Source of the DNA: Lutjanus erythropterus
Taxonomy: Eukaryota > Chordata > Actinopteri > Lutjaniformes > Lutjanidae
Direction of reading: 5' to 3'
Assembly (NCBI GenBank): GCA_020091685.1
Contig: CM034602.1
Location: 771,051-835,050, forward strand
Length of the DNA: 64,000 nucleotides
Shown: piece after piece, positions 8,725 through 20,700 of the stretch
Layout: each line of letters begins with the position of its first letter
How positions within the stretch are numbered: the first letter of the stretch is position 1
Position numbers and translations under genes: made by a program
Notes under the pieces: model-generated
What the model saw: only the letters and a program-made list of their open reading frames with translations
Databases searched by the model: none
Told to the model about the DNA's origin: nothing

Positions 8725-11700
8725 CTGAGAGACAGACAGAGAGACAGCGGGACGGTGGTCAGACAGATCCAACATGGCTGACACATCTGTCACATGCTGC
8801 CTTCAAATGCTGTGGAGTTCATCATGTTCATAACACAGTTTATATGAATATTCTGAAGCTGTGATGTGTTTTTTGTGTTTTCACAGAAGCTCATTTTTCA
8901 GTGGAAGATTTGTTATTTTGGAAGAAGAATTTTATAATCAGAAAATCAGAATCAGAAATACTGGTCCCTGGGAGGGCGGGGCTAATGATGTAAAAAAAAA
9001 AAGTACATTATACTACTATATACATCAGCACAGAAAAATAGAAACGAGGTGTAAATACATATAAAATATATAAAGTATTCCTAACAGCCTCGTCTTCTCA
9101 TCATGTTCCTGCCTGATGTTCTCTGATCACTGGCTTGTTAATATTGTAGACACGACAGTTTTAGCGTCCATGTTGCTGTTGGCGAGCCGCAGTGTTGTTA
9201 CAACTTCAACGCCAAGAGTATCATGAATGAGTTGAAGCCACAGACTGATATTAAACAGGTTGACTTCCTGTTTATTTAATATATGATTATGGTTGAAATG
9301 AGGTGCTTCCTTTTGACCCTCCTCCCCAGACTGGGGGAAGTTCACTATGGGAACACAAACACTATGGGAACACAAACATGGCGGGAACACTATGAGAACA
9401 CTATGGGAACACTATGGGAACACTATGGGAACACAAACACTATGGGAACATGGCGGGAACACGGCGGGAACACGGCGGGAACACGGCGGGAACACGGCGG
9501 GAGCGCAGGACGTTGATCAGCTGTTTTGAACTCTGTCAGTTGTCTGTTGATGCTCTGAAAACAGACTCCGTCTCACTGCAGCCAAACTCCATTCACATTT
9601 GAATCAGTTTAACGGTTATAAACATCTAGTCTCTATTGAAGATGATGATTTCTTATAAACAGACAGTGACTCATTCTGCATTAATTTGAACACTAACTAA
9701 AGTGAAACAGGAAAATTAAAAAAAAAAAAGTTTAGCTGCAGCGAGTTTTCAGCATCGCGGTTCCTGGATCTCTGATGGTGATTTTTCTTCATGGTCAATG
9801 AAGAAATTGAAATTTGAATAAATCCTATTTCTTCCCTTGTTCCAATTTCAAAAACATTGGATACAAATAAAAATATTCTATTCCTCTTTTTGCTGGAGAC
9901 CCCCTACACCCAACTCGAGGACCCCAAGTTAGTCCCCTGACTCCAGTTTGAAGACCGCTGCTTTAGACTGACAGTCACTCTTAAAAGACCCTCAGGTGGG
10001 TCACAGGAGATTTTATTTGAGTCCCCAATTAAATAAAAGACTATGGAGGAAATTCTGCAAATATGAATTTATATCTGCAGTAAAAAGCATTTAAAATATT
10101 TAGTGATGAGAGGAAACATCTTCTCAGATTCTGATGAACTTTACCATCCGTGTGTGTGTATTAATCCACAGCAGAGACAACAGGACAGACAGGGTGTGTC
10201 TCACCTGAGGCGTAGGACAGGTCGTACTGTCCCGACAGCAGCGGGTATCCCAGGTGATGATGTGAAGGCAGGATGCGTTGGGACGGCGAGGACCGCGGCC
10301 GGTCGCCCTCTCTGTCCCGCTCTCGCTCTCTCTCCCGCTCCCTGTCCCTCTCTCTGTCCCGGTCCCGCTCTCTGTCCCGCTCGTGCGACGTCTTGTTGTC
10401 TTGTATGGACGGCGATTTGCTCTTGTACTGGCTGGCGTGCTGCTGCAGCAGGTCCAGAGCTTTGGCCTCGCCGGGCGGCTTCACCGTAGGACTGGACCTG
10501 GAGGGCTTCTCGCCCTCCTCCCCCGCCGCCACCTTCCCTCCGTACGAGGGGAAGGAGTAACCGGGCGGCAGGTACGAGCCTGAGGACAGAGACACAAACT
10601 GTCACCGTCTCATTCTGACACACAAACACCGAAGACCTGAAGACAAAACTGATGCAGTTCATTCATCAATCTTCAGAACCAGTGACTCAAATTACACTCG
10701 GGTCATTTTATGTTGTGGCTTCTGTTTTTATTTCCGTTTCATTTGTCTGCGGCTCCGTCACTACGGCTACAAACTATATGGACATGAACATTTGAATTTA
10801 TCTTTGTTGTAGCTCTATGAAGTAAAATTTAAAAAATGTTTAAAATATTCATATTTCATATTCGCAGCTCACTGTGACTCAATGTTTTTGAGTTTCTAAA
10901 ACTCAAAGATTCAAGTTTATCTAAAAAAGTAAATTTTGAAGTTTATTTCAAAACTGTTTGAGTTGGAAAATCTATTGCAGCATGTCGCCTTGAAATTTTG
11001 AGTTGCTTCAGAAATTTTAACAGTGTACAGTGACACTGTAAAACTAACCTATAAACAAGTAAAAAAAGTTTTAATATTTCATGAGCTACACTGTGTCACA
11101 GCCTGCATCTGCGACTCGGTGCCTTTTCCCCTAAAAAAATAAATAAAACAAATACAATTTAAAAAAGAACATATATGTATACCTGTGTGTATAAAAACAC
11201 ACTGTTACAAATGAAAGTAAGCAAAGGGAGAAAAAGCGACACACAGACTTCATGTCTTTAATGAAGGTTTACTTGTTTTGCTGCTTTTCAACCAAGAATC
11301 ATCGACGTTGCAGAACATCCTGCAGATGTTCGATCAGACTGAGGAACCGTTCTTCCATCAACTTTTTTCACTATGAGTCAGTGGTTTTAATGTTGTGGTT
11401 GATCAGTGGAAAATGACATCAAAACAAAGAAAAGTTGTCAAGAATTTTTCCATCCACATCAAAAACTAATATTCATCTTCTGAGGCAGGAACAGGATGTT
11501 TTTATTAATGAATCAAACATAAATACGTCGGGCCGTCCTGTAGGTTTCAGACGGTTTAGTGAGAGATGTCACCATATATTTAAAACTATCCAGTAACTGA
11601 TATTTGGTCCAAATCAAAACATTATTATAGTGATATCACTGAAGCTGGTGTGAAGTGGAACAGCTCAGATGTTACAAAGCAAATGTTCTAAACACGTTTA

Positions 11701-14700
11701 CGTCTCACAGAGAGAACCGAGCAGATTTCAGTGTCATGCAGGCTGCTCGCTCGAAGGTTGTTCCACATCGCGATGAAGGTCTTGAAAATAGGAACACGCA
11801 AACAGCGGTCGGACAGGAGAATGTCGCCAGAAATAATTGTATGTTCAGCAGGGATGTTTCTGTCACTTAAACCAAATGAAATGAAATGGAAAACAATAAA
11901 AAAAAACCTTCAAAAGCAGTTCAAATTGGGCACAATTTATTGATTGATGATGTTAAACACTGTCCAGGTAAGTAAGTGGTGTATTTAATGCAGCTGAAAC
12001 GAGTGATCGAACTTTAAATGACGGGTTCTTACTGCACCTGATCTGATTAGTTGTTGAGCTGCACAATGAAGAAACAAGATGGACAAATTCACAAATCTAG
12101 GGTTCTCTTCTTGGCACTAGCACAGTGTGTCTGACTGCAAATTCACCGACATGCAGAACCAAACAAAAAATGGTTATCCAATTAACAGTTAACATCCCTA
12201 AAAAAAATCCTAGAAGTTGATATTTGAAACTTCATTCTTGTTGATTTTTGTTCATTACATTTGCTAATAGGAGCCTGTTTACTCTATAAAACATCAGAAA
12301 ATAATGAAAGCTGTTACAGAGGACATGTCAAATTGCCTGTTTCGCCCAAAATCACCACACTGTTTTATAAAAATATTAATTTAGACCAGTCAACTAGTCT
12401 GACAGTAAGAAAACACCTTGAGAGCAGTTAGAACTGGGCGCAATTTATTAACTAATCATGATAAACACCGTCTGAAAAAGGCACGTATTAAGAGGGATGT
12501 GAAGCTGTTAATCAGTCTTCAGTTGCCAAATCGTCTTTTTAAATTCCGCCAAAATGTTTGACACTTTGCGCCCTGCAATATGAACATTTCACATCCAACT
12601 ACAAAACATGACAACAACGTACTAAATGGTTCAGCTCCTCAGAGCAAACAGGATCACAGAGACACCTGACAGTGCGGCTAACACTAGCAAAGCTAGCCCT
12701 CTCTCCCTGCAGGTTAACGTCCACACGTCTGTTCTGAACGTGGTCACACGTCGCTCCAGATGAGTGGTTATATGTCAGTTTATCCTGCAGTCCCTCCAGG
12801 AAGGAACAATTAATGCAAATTCAACCAAGCACCTTGAATTCTGCACGTCCTTGCAATTTTATTCAAACTATGCAACTTTTCTGCAAATTTGACCAATCAT
12901 TGTTCTTTCCTGCAAACTTCACACACGAACGTCTCAATGGACCAGCTCTGTTTTTATTTACTATTTTTTTGTATTTCTGTTTTTATTTTGTCACAGGTAC
13001 TGAAAAGAACACAGGATTGATCATAGTTATTGACATTTATTAATGCTCTGTGCACTTTTATTATTTAGAATTTTGTGCTTGTTGTTTTGACTGAGTTTGA
13101 GCTCCAAAAAGATTTTGTTTCTTTGTTGAATACTCCCCTGGGGACCTTCATCTACAAATCAAGCATGTTTTGTTGGAACGTTTCTAATCGTGACCTTTTT
13201 TTGATGAAGTTAGTCAGGGGGCTTTCACTTTCCAAAGTCCCAACTTTTTTTTGTAGCAACTTCATTGCAAAAAAAAAAAAAAAAAAAGCCTAAACACATT
13301 GCAACCTACATCATAAATTTTGTGAAATTGTCAGGCTTAGGCGGCAATAATCCCCCCAAAAAAGCCTGCAAAAGGCTCGATTAGGGATCAGGGCACAATT
13401 AGCCTCATATTTCACAAAATGTTGATCTATTTTTTTTCTGTTAGTGGAGTGATGCTTTAACAGTTTAAACAGTTTATTTTAATCATCACGTCTCCTCCGG
13501 ACCCCTCCTCCTCTTCTTCTTACCGGGATAGTTCTGCATCATGACGGAGGGCATGCCTCTGTATCCGGGGTGGCTGGGCTCGTAGCCGTGGCTGTAGGCG
13601 TAAGGTCCGTGCATGTAGGGCATGTAGCCCTGGTGCTGGGCCAGCGGGGAGGAGAACTGCATGTGGGGGGGCCGGGCTTCCTTCCCTCCCGCCCTGTGTT
13701 CCTCTGGAGGCAGCTGAGTCCTGCCCTCCACCCCTTCCTTCGCCTCCTCTTTCTGGAGGCCCTCCTTTGGCCGCGGCCTCTCCTCCTTCCCCTTCCTGTC
13801 GCGCTCCCTCTCCCGGTCCTCCTTCCACCGCTGCTCCTCCTCTTGCGGTTTGGGGGCCTCAGAGTATTTGTTGGGGTAGACGTACGGCCACAGGCGCGAG
13901 TCCGGCTCCTGCAGAGAAGAAGAAGTGTTAGTAAAGACGGCTCATGTCTGAAAAAACATTTATCTGAAGAGGAAAAAGTTTCACCACTTTTTAATTTTTA
14001 AATAGAGACGTGTTCTGTTGATGGGAACGTGTCTGACCGACAAATGATCCTGTTCTGTGATTTTAACACCATGACACGGTTTTTGTTTCATGACCAGAAC
14101 CTTCTGTTGCCAAAATCTGGGATTCCAAATCATCCACTGAACAGTGTGGAGCTCACGGACGGACGCCTGACAGATGTCTGTGAGCTCCACGCTGTTTTCA
14201 CATGTTTGGACCGATTTTTCAATTAGTGATCAATCTGGCGATACTTTTTCCACTAACTGACATTATATGTTCTAAATTAAAAAGAAGCAGTTACCTGTCT
14301 GTACCACATGGCGGGCTCTACACCTGCCGGCCGGCCTGACTCCGCCCCTGGCTTGGCCTCCTCTTTCCCATGATGCCCTGCTTCACTCAGCTTCATCTTC
14401 AGCCCCTCAGGCTGGGCGGCGGGGGTCTTGGGCTCCTCTCCCTTCGCCATGATGACTGACTTGGTGTGTTCTGACGACGGCGGCAGCTCTTTAGGCTTGG
14501 TCGGGTTCAGCCCCCCTTTGGCGCCCAGGTCGGTGAGGCTGGGGGCCCGGGAGAGGGTGGGGGGCACCGACGCCTTCTGCTTCCACTCCTCTTTCCCAGA
14601 AGCCTCGCGCTCTTTGCCCTCGGCCTTCTTGTCGGCTTGCCGCTGCCGCTCCTCGTACTGCTGGCGGTAGGCGGGGTTAGAGGCCAGCAGGTGGGCGTGG

Positions 14701-17700
14701 TAGGCCTGGTCGTGAGAGTAGGAGTAGGGGGGGACATAGTACTGGTTGTAGTAGAGGGGCTGGGCATACATGTTGGAACGCTGCTGGATGACGGAAGGCT
14801 GCTGAGGCCCCGGCTCCGCCTTCCTCTCCTCCTGAGGCTCTACCTTCACTTTGCCCTCCTCACCTGCCTCCATCTGCTCCTCCTCCTTCTTCACCTTCAC
14901 CTGCGCTCCCTCCACGTGAGGCGGCGCTGTGGGCGCTGCTCCCGGGCTGGGGTTGGGGTAGTTGGGAGAGTAGTAGGAGTCATAGTTGGGGTAGTACGGC
15001 GACTCCTTGCTGGCGGCCTGAGGTGGGAACAGCGCCTTCTTGGCGCCCTCACGAGGTCCCTGATCAGGCTCTGTTTTGACCTTCACCCCCTCTGCCTTAC
15101 CCTCTCCATCCTCACCAGCGTCGGAGATGTCCGAGTAGGCGGGGCTGCTGGTTTTGACGGAGGCGTTGTCGGCTCCGTTTTGGTTGAGGTGGAGGGGGGG
15201 CGCGAGGCCAGCCTCCATCCTGCTCGCCACGCCGATGGACGGGCTTGGCGCGTTGTCGGAGAAGCTGTACACCTTGTCGGCCTCCGCCTTGATGCTTGCC
15301 AACCGGCTCTGGTGAGCCTCCGAGGATCCGTTCAGCATGGCGTCCGATGCCTCCGAGTACGGGCTCTTCCCCTCCTCCGGCCTCCCACCCTTACCCGCCC
15401 CCTTCGGGCTGTCCCCCTCCTTCATGCCCTCCCTCTTCTTCTTGTCCTTCTTCTTCTTATCCTTGGCAAGGGTGGGACTGGAGGCGGGGTCAGCCAGTGG
15501 AGGGGGTTTAGGTTGGATGTTCTTCAGCTGGGGGCTCTTGGGGATGGACTGTACCACTGAGCCTAGAGCCGGGGAGGACGCCTGCAGGGCGTATGGCGAG
15601 GGGGCGCTGGGGGGTGCGGGGGCCACAGGTCGGGCCGGCTTCAAGCCTTTCTGCGGCAGTTTGTCGGGCTTCCCTCCGGTAGCCATCTTCTTCCCCTTCC
15701 TGTCGTCCATCCCGTCGTTGCTGGCCTCGTCTGTCAGACACCCCCCCTCCTCGCCACCGTCCGTTACCTCAGGCTCCGCCTCTCCTCCCTTCTTCTTCCC
15801 CTTTGACGTTGGTTTCCCTGGTGAGGGGGACGGGGCGTCAAATCCCCGTCCTTTCGGTGTCGTGGAGCGAGCAGGGGAGATGGCTGCACCGTTGCAGGAG
15901 GCAGGGTCAGGGTGGAGGGTGGGGTCGTCTCCGTATTCGCTGTCGCCGTCCTGGTCCAATCGGACATCGTGGTCATTGTGGGCTCGGGCTTGGTGGTACT
16001 TGAGCCCGTTGATGTGCTTGTACTTCTTGTTGCAGTTGGGGTGGGGGCAGTCGATGAGGACAGGGGAGGGGCAGGTGCGGTCCAGCTGTGGAGGGGGCAG
16101 GGGGTCAGATTTACCTCCGGGGAGGGGGAGCGCTGCGCCGGTGGAGTTTGTTCTCATTCTCTTAGAGGCTTTGGTGTCCTCTGAGCTGGACGTGGGCTCC
16201 ATGTCAGATGCAGGTTTGGTCTTCCTCTTGGCGGAGGACGGGCTGGCCTTCACGTCCTCAGTGCCGCCGGCTGTCTGGCTGCCTCGCCGACCTTTGCTGT
16301 TGGCGGCGGCACCGCGTGTCTTGCTGCTGCCACTGCCTTTGTTGTCTGAGGAATTGCTGTTGTCATTCAGCGGCGTGTTGCTACTGGGACGCATCCTCTT
16401 CCCCCGACCACGACCGCTCCGCATCTCCACGTCGCTGGTGGGAGACTCGCAGAACCTGGAAACAGACAGGAAGTCAGCGAGCAGAGAACAGACACAGGAA
16501 GCTGAGCAGAGAGAATCTGAACATTGCTACTGTATCTCCAATGATGAAAACGTACTTGAGAATATTTTATTCCATTTCTGACATATTCTGACTATAAACA
16601 CTCATAAATCTGACACACTTTGATACCTTGAGAGCTGCTGCAGGCTACATTGTAAAATAATGAGCAAAACAGTTTTCTGCAGTCTTGTATTCATAGCTTT
16701 GGTACCAGTGTGAGAAAGCATCTTCATTTGTAGGCATGTGATTCAATGGATCATCTAAAGAAAGACCCTGGTTGTACCTCGGTGGGGCCCAGTCATGTCT
16801 TGTGCAGTCCAGCAGGGTCCCGACATACGTCTTGTTCCTCCAGGTGACGTTAACAACCAGCATGCCTACAGAGAGACACACAGGCAGACAGAGAGTTAAA
16901 CTACACCTGCACAGTTAGTTAACAGACACAGTGTGTAAGTGAGTTACTGCAGCAGGACACAGACATGTCAGAGGAGACGAGAGGAGTCGTCCGTCCTGCT
17001 GGGAGGCAGATGTTGATGGCTTCATACCGATGAAGCACCTGCCAGCTTTATGAGCTCCGGTCACATCAATGATTCAGTAACAGACAAACTAATTACAGAC
17101 AGAAACTGGGTGTTTTAGCAGAACTCTGCACTCAGAGGAGCAGATCAAAGTGTCCGGCAGCAGAAACGCTCAGTGTGCAGCTGATGTGTGAACAACTTCC
17201 TGTCAGAGGGAGGAGAGGGACGTCTGTCACCTCCACTTAGTCTCTGCAACACTCAGCCACAGGACGCTCAGAGTGTGAGCTGCTCCATCTGGGAAACAAT
17301 CATCACCACTATTCTCATTGATATTAAAATAACAATTTTTAAACACATTGATTTGAGAACATCAAAAGCATTTACCCTTTTTGGAAGAAAGGGTTTGGCA
17401 AGACTAAAAGGTTCCATTAAGAACCCTTTTCATCCACAGAACCTTTTATAAAAGAAGGCGTTCCTCAGCAGGACTAAAATGTGACTAAAACTAATAAGCA
17501 TTTCGTCCAAAAGACTAAGACTAAAACTAAATCAAAAATGGCTGCCAAACACAACACTGGTTCAATTATAAACCAATATTCTGCTTTCAGCCCCTCATTC
17601 TGTTCAATAAAAATCTGATGACATATTCGTGGATCTTTGACTATGAGCTTGTGATTGTAACCAAAGACACTGAGTCAGCTTCAGGACGTGTGTCAGTCTG

Positions 17701-20700
17701 TGTCCTCACCATCCTCCGTCTCCTGCCACACGATGCCCTCCAGGTTGACACTGGTTCCCGGCTCACAGGGTCCCAGGCACTCCGGCTCGGTCGCCAGCGC
17801 GGCGTCTGCCGTGTTCACCGCTACCGAGCGTGTGCGGACCATGATCTGCTCGCAGGGGGACGAGATGTCACTGTTGGCGACAGGAGCGAGGAGGTGGAGA
17901 GGAGGAGGGGCGGGGGTGGAGACCGGAGACTCCATCTGGAGGAGGGAGATGGAGAGGAGACACGTGTTAGGGTTTGATTCAACTGGAGAAAAGACAGTTT
18001 GTTACTGAGATTCAGAGGTCAACATTTTAATAACAGATGCGAAGCAGACACCATTTTCCATCAGTTTCTTCATGAGCTCTTTGTGACACCAAACGACATC
18101 CTCGTACCAGAACATTCACCTCAGAATCATTGAAGAGCTGCAGAAACTTCTGTCAGTCACTGGACTGAGTGCTGATGATGCAGGATGACAATCACTGAAA
18201 CTGTCCCATTAACACCACGCCACTTGATTAAAGACTTCCACCTCTCCTCGTCTCCTCCACGTGCATTTAAGCAACTGGAAGATCCTTCATCATGGAGGAG
18301 GGGTAGCGACTTAGAGGAGAGAGGAGACGAGGAGGCAGAATTCAGCGTGATGAAGAGCACCCAGAGAGGTGCAGCAAGGAAACATTTCCCTGAAGTTCAG
18401 AGAGCTTTAAACTGATGGTTCCTGTTCTAACAGAGGGAGTAAACTGTTGACAGAAGCCTCAAACTGTTAATAAGACCAACTACAGCTCTCTGTATACAGA
18501 CTGAGGCATGAACACAGTTTTCCTCTGCAGAGCCATCTGTGCCATGCAGATCCATTAATTTCCTTTTATTTTCATGTCATGCACAAAAAGTGCCCAACCC
18601 TCATAAGACACATAAGACACCAGACACAGTTACAGTTCAAACATTTTCAGTACAGACTTACAGTCCATTTCACAGCTCAGACTTAAACAGAATACTCTGC
18701 CTTCTCTTTCAAGCTTGACAAATAAAATCTGCTGCTGGTTCCCTTTCTGAAGCACAGCTACAGTTTCTCACACTCATCCAGCCAAACAGAGGATATTTAG
18801 TAAAAAGTACATCCCTTAAGTCCTCATATGCAGGACAGCAAAACAAAAAATGAACCTCACATTCTCAATTTCAGTGAGCTCATACAACAAACAGTGCGTC
18901 CTCTACTGGAGGGACATTAAACCTGCCCGTCTCTCAGACCAGCAGTAACGTTCCTGAACACAACTGTGCACAAAACGATGTTTCTCCTTTGGTTAAGTTC
19001 TACTTCACACAAGGTTCTACATCACAGCAATTCTTTATGAGACAGTAAGTTTGTAATTTTGGTTTATACCAAAAGTGAAGGACAAAAAGGATGATGAGGA
19101 GGAGACGCTGTGCAGCTCTTTTCACTTTTACATATCTAGATTATTTTTGTTGTTTTAAAAATTTACTCTTACATTGTTTACTGTTTGGGTGGGAGGAGGA
19201 AGAAATCAGTGAAAGGAGAGAACAAAGAGGAGGAGGAGGAGGAGGAGGAGGAGGAGGAGGAGGAGTGCTGAAGGGACACCCCTCTTATTATCAGGTGGGA
19301 AGCAGCTGGTGTGGGGGCAGAGCAGGGAGCACTGGGAAGGTGTCAGGCGTCACCGGGGCAACGCTCCCTAACTGCCTCCCCACCAGGAGACAGGAGAGGA
19401 TGTGAGAGCAGCTGGACAGACCTGAAGACCTTCATCCTGCCCCCTCCTCCTCATCCTCCTCTGACCCCTGTACCAGAGGTCAAAGGTCAGAAGTGACTCA
19501 CCAGATCATTCATTCATTCAATCAATCAACCAACCACTCACTCCGATCAGCTCAAATTCTAAACAGATTTTAAATCCCAGCAGAACATTTTCAACACAGA
19601 GTTCAGTTTGTTTCAGAGCAGGAAATTGTTACTGAACACATCACTGCCTCAGCGTTTCCCACAGAAAACTGTTAGTGAAGGTGGTGATGCATTCAAGGAC
19701 CTTCTGAAATCCAAGAATTGATTATTATCTGTAAATAATAAGTTCCATTTCTGGAACATCAAATTCAGATAACAAGGAACGTGAAAAATAGTTTCTCTAA
19801 CATAAGAGCATCACTGAACACAGAACTTCAGAGCGACTCCCATAAAAAAACCTAGAGGACGTCACTCAGAGTGCAGATTCCCTCCAGACAACAGATGGTG
19901 AAGCACCTACTGCATGACACCACACGATAGAACCAGCAGAGAATTATTATTGAATAAAGCGTTTTTCATGTAGTTTAGTCTCAGTTCTCTTTAAGATACT
20001 CAGAACAGTGTGACGGTGTTCACTGAACTGTTTAAACTTAATAAGGAAACAATAAATGAGACAATAAGGCCAAACTTCTTCATTTAAATATTATTTATTC
20101 AGGACATTTTCTTACTGACTGATAACATTCTGTCATTTTATTTAGATCAGTTATTATTTAGAACATTTTGTTATTGGTTTAGAACACTACAAACAGCCAG
20201 GCAGTTTTACAGGAGGCATAACAGACAAAATCTACATTTTTGGAGAGACTCTCAGCAGCTGAATAATAATAGTGAATAAGTGACACTTGATGTTTCCTGT
20301 TGACAGGTCGGAGCTGCAGGTCTTAGGAAGTCGTGTTTGTTCAGAAGGTTCACTGAATCCCAACAAGTGACCTCTGTCATCATCAACTTCTCACATTTAT
20401 AACTAACAAACTTTCAGGAAAATCAGTCCAGAATTCAGCGAGTTACAGTCTGTTTAGTAGTGAAGTCTGAAGCTCTCATTTGTTTACTAGCAGACCTCGA
20501 ATGCTCCAATATGGCGACCATACAGGCAGGAATTGATTCATCTAGTAACATATCAGGGGTGGAATTCATCTGCAGATGCTCCTTTTTAAAAAGGAAACCA
20601 AACTTTTCCACGAATGTCAGTTTTTGAGCCACAACAAAGGCGACAGACGATGTAAGCCTTGTTTTTAGTTTAGCAGTTGATGATCATTTGTGACGGATTA

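Larger units (their letters stand above)
10580..13523 (-). other. znf609 intron 6
   Basis: A 2944-bp intron. It holds an interspersed fragment at 10858-11025 (shared with 26620-27020) and a full-length copy of the CAGTCCCTCC family at 12788-13385. The middle part, 11100-12780, is AT-rich and no gene or named repeat is recognised in it. Confidence 0.85.

Noticed and set aside
10273-10662. Open frames on both strands around exon 7, including Ser-Arg repeats
   Set aside because: They are out-of-frame readings of the CTCTCTGTCCCG repeat. Only the frame giving GSYLPPGYS and LLQQHAS is conserved.
14637-16581. Long plus-strand open frames (307 and 414 codons) opposite znf609 exon 5
   Set aside because: They are the antisense of a GC-rich coding exon. 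Their products are compositional (Leu/Val- or Ser/Pro-rich), with no homology, while the minus strand matches ZNF609 throughout.
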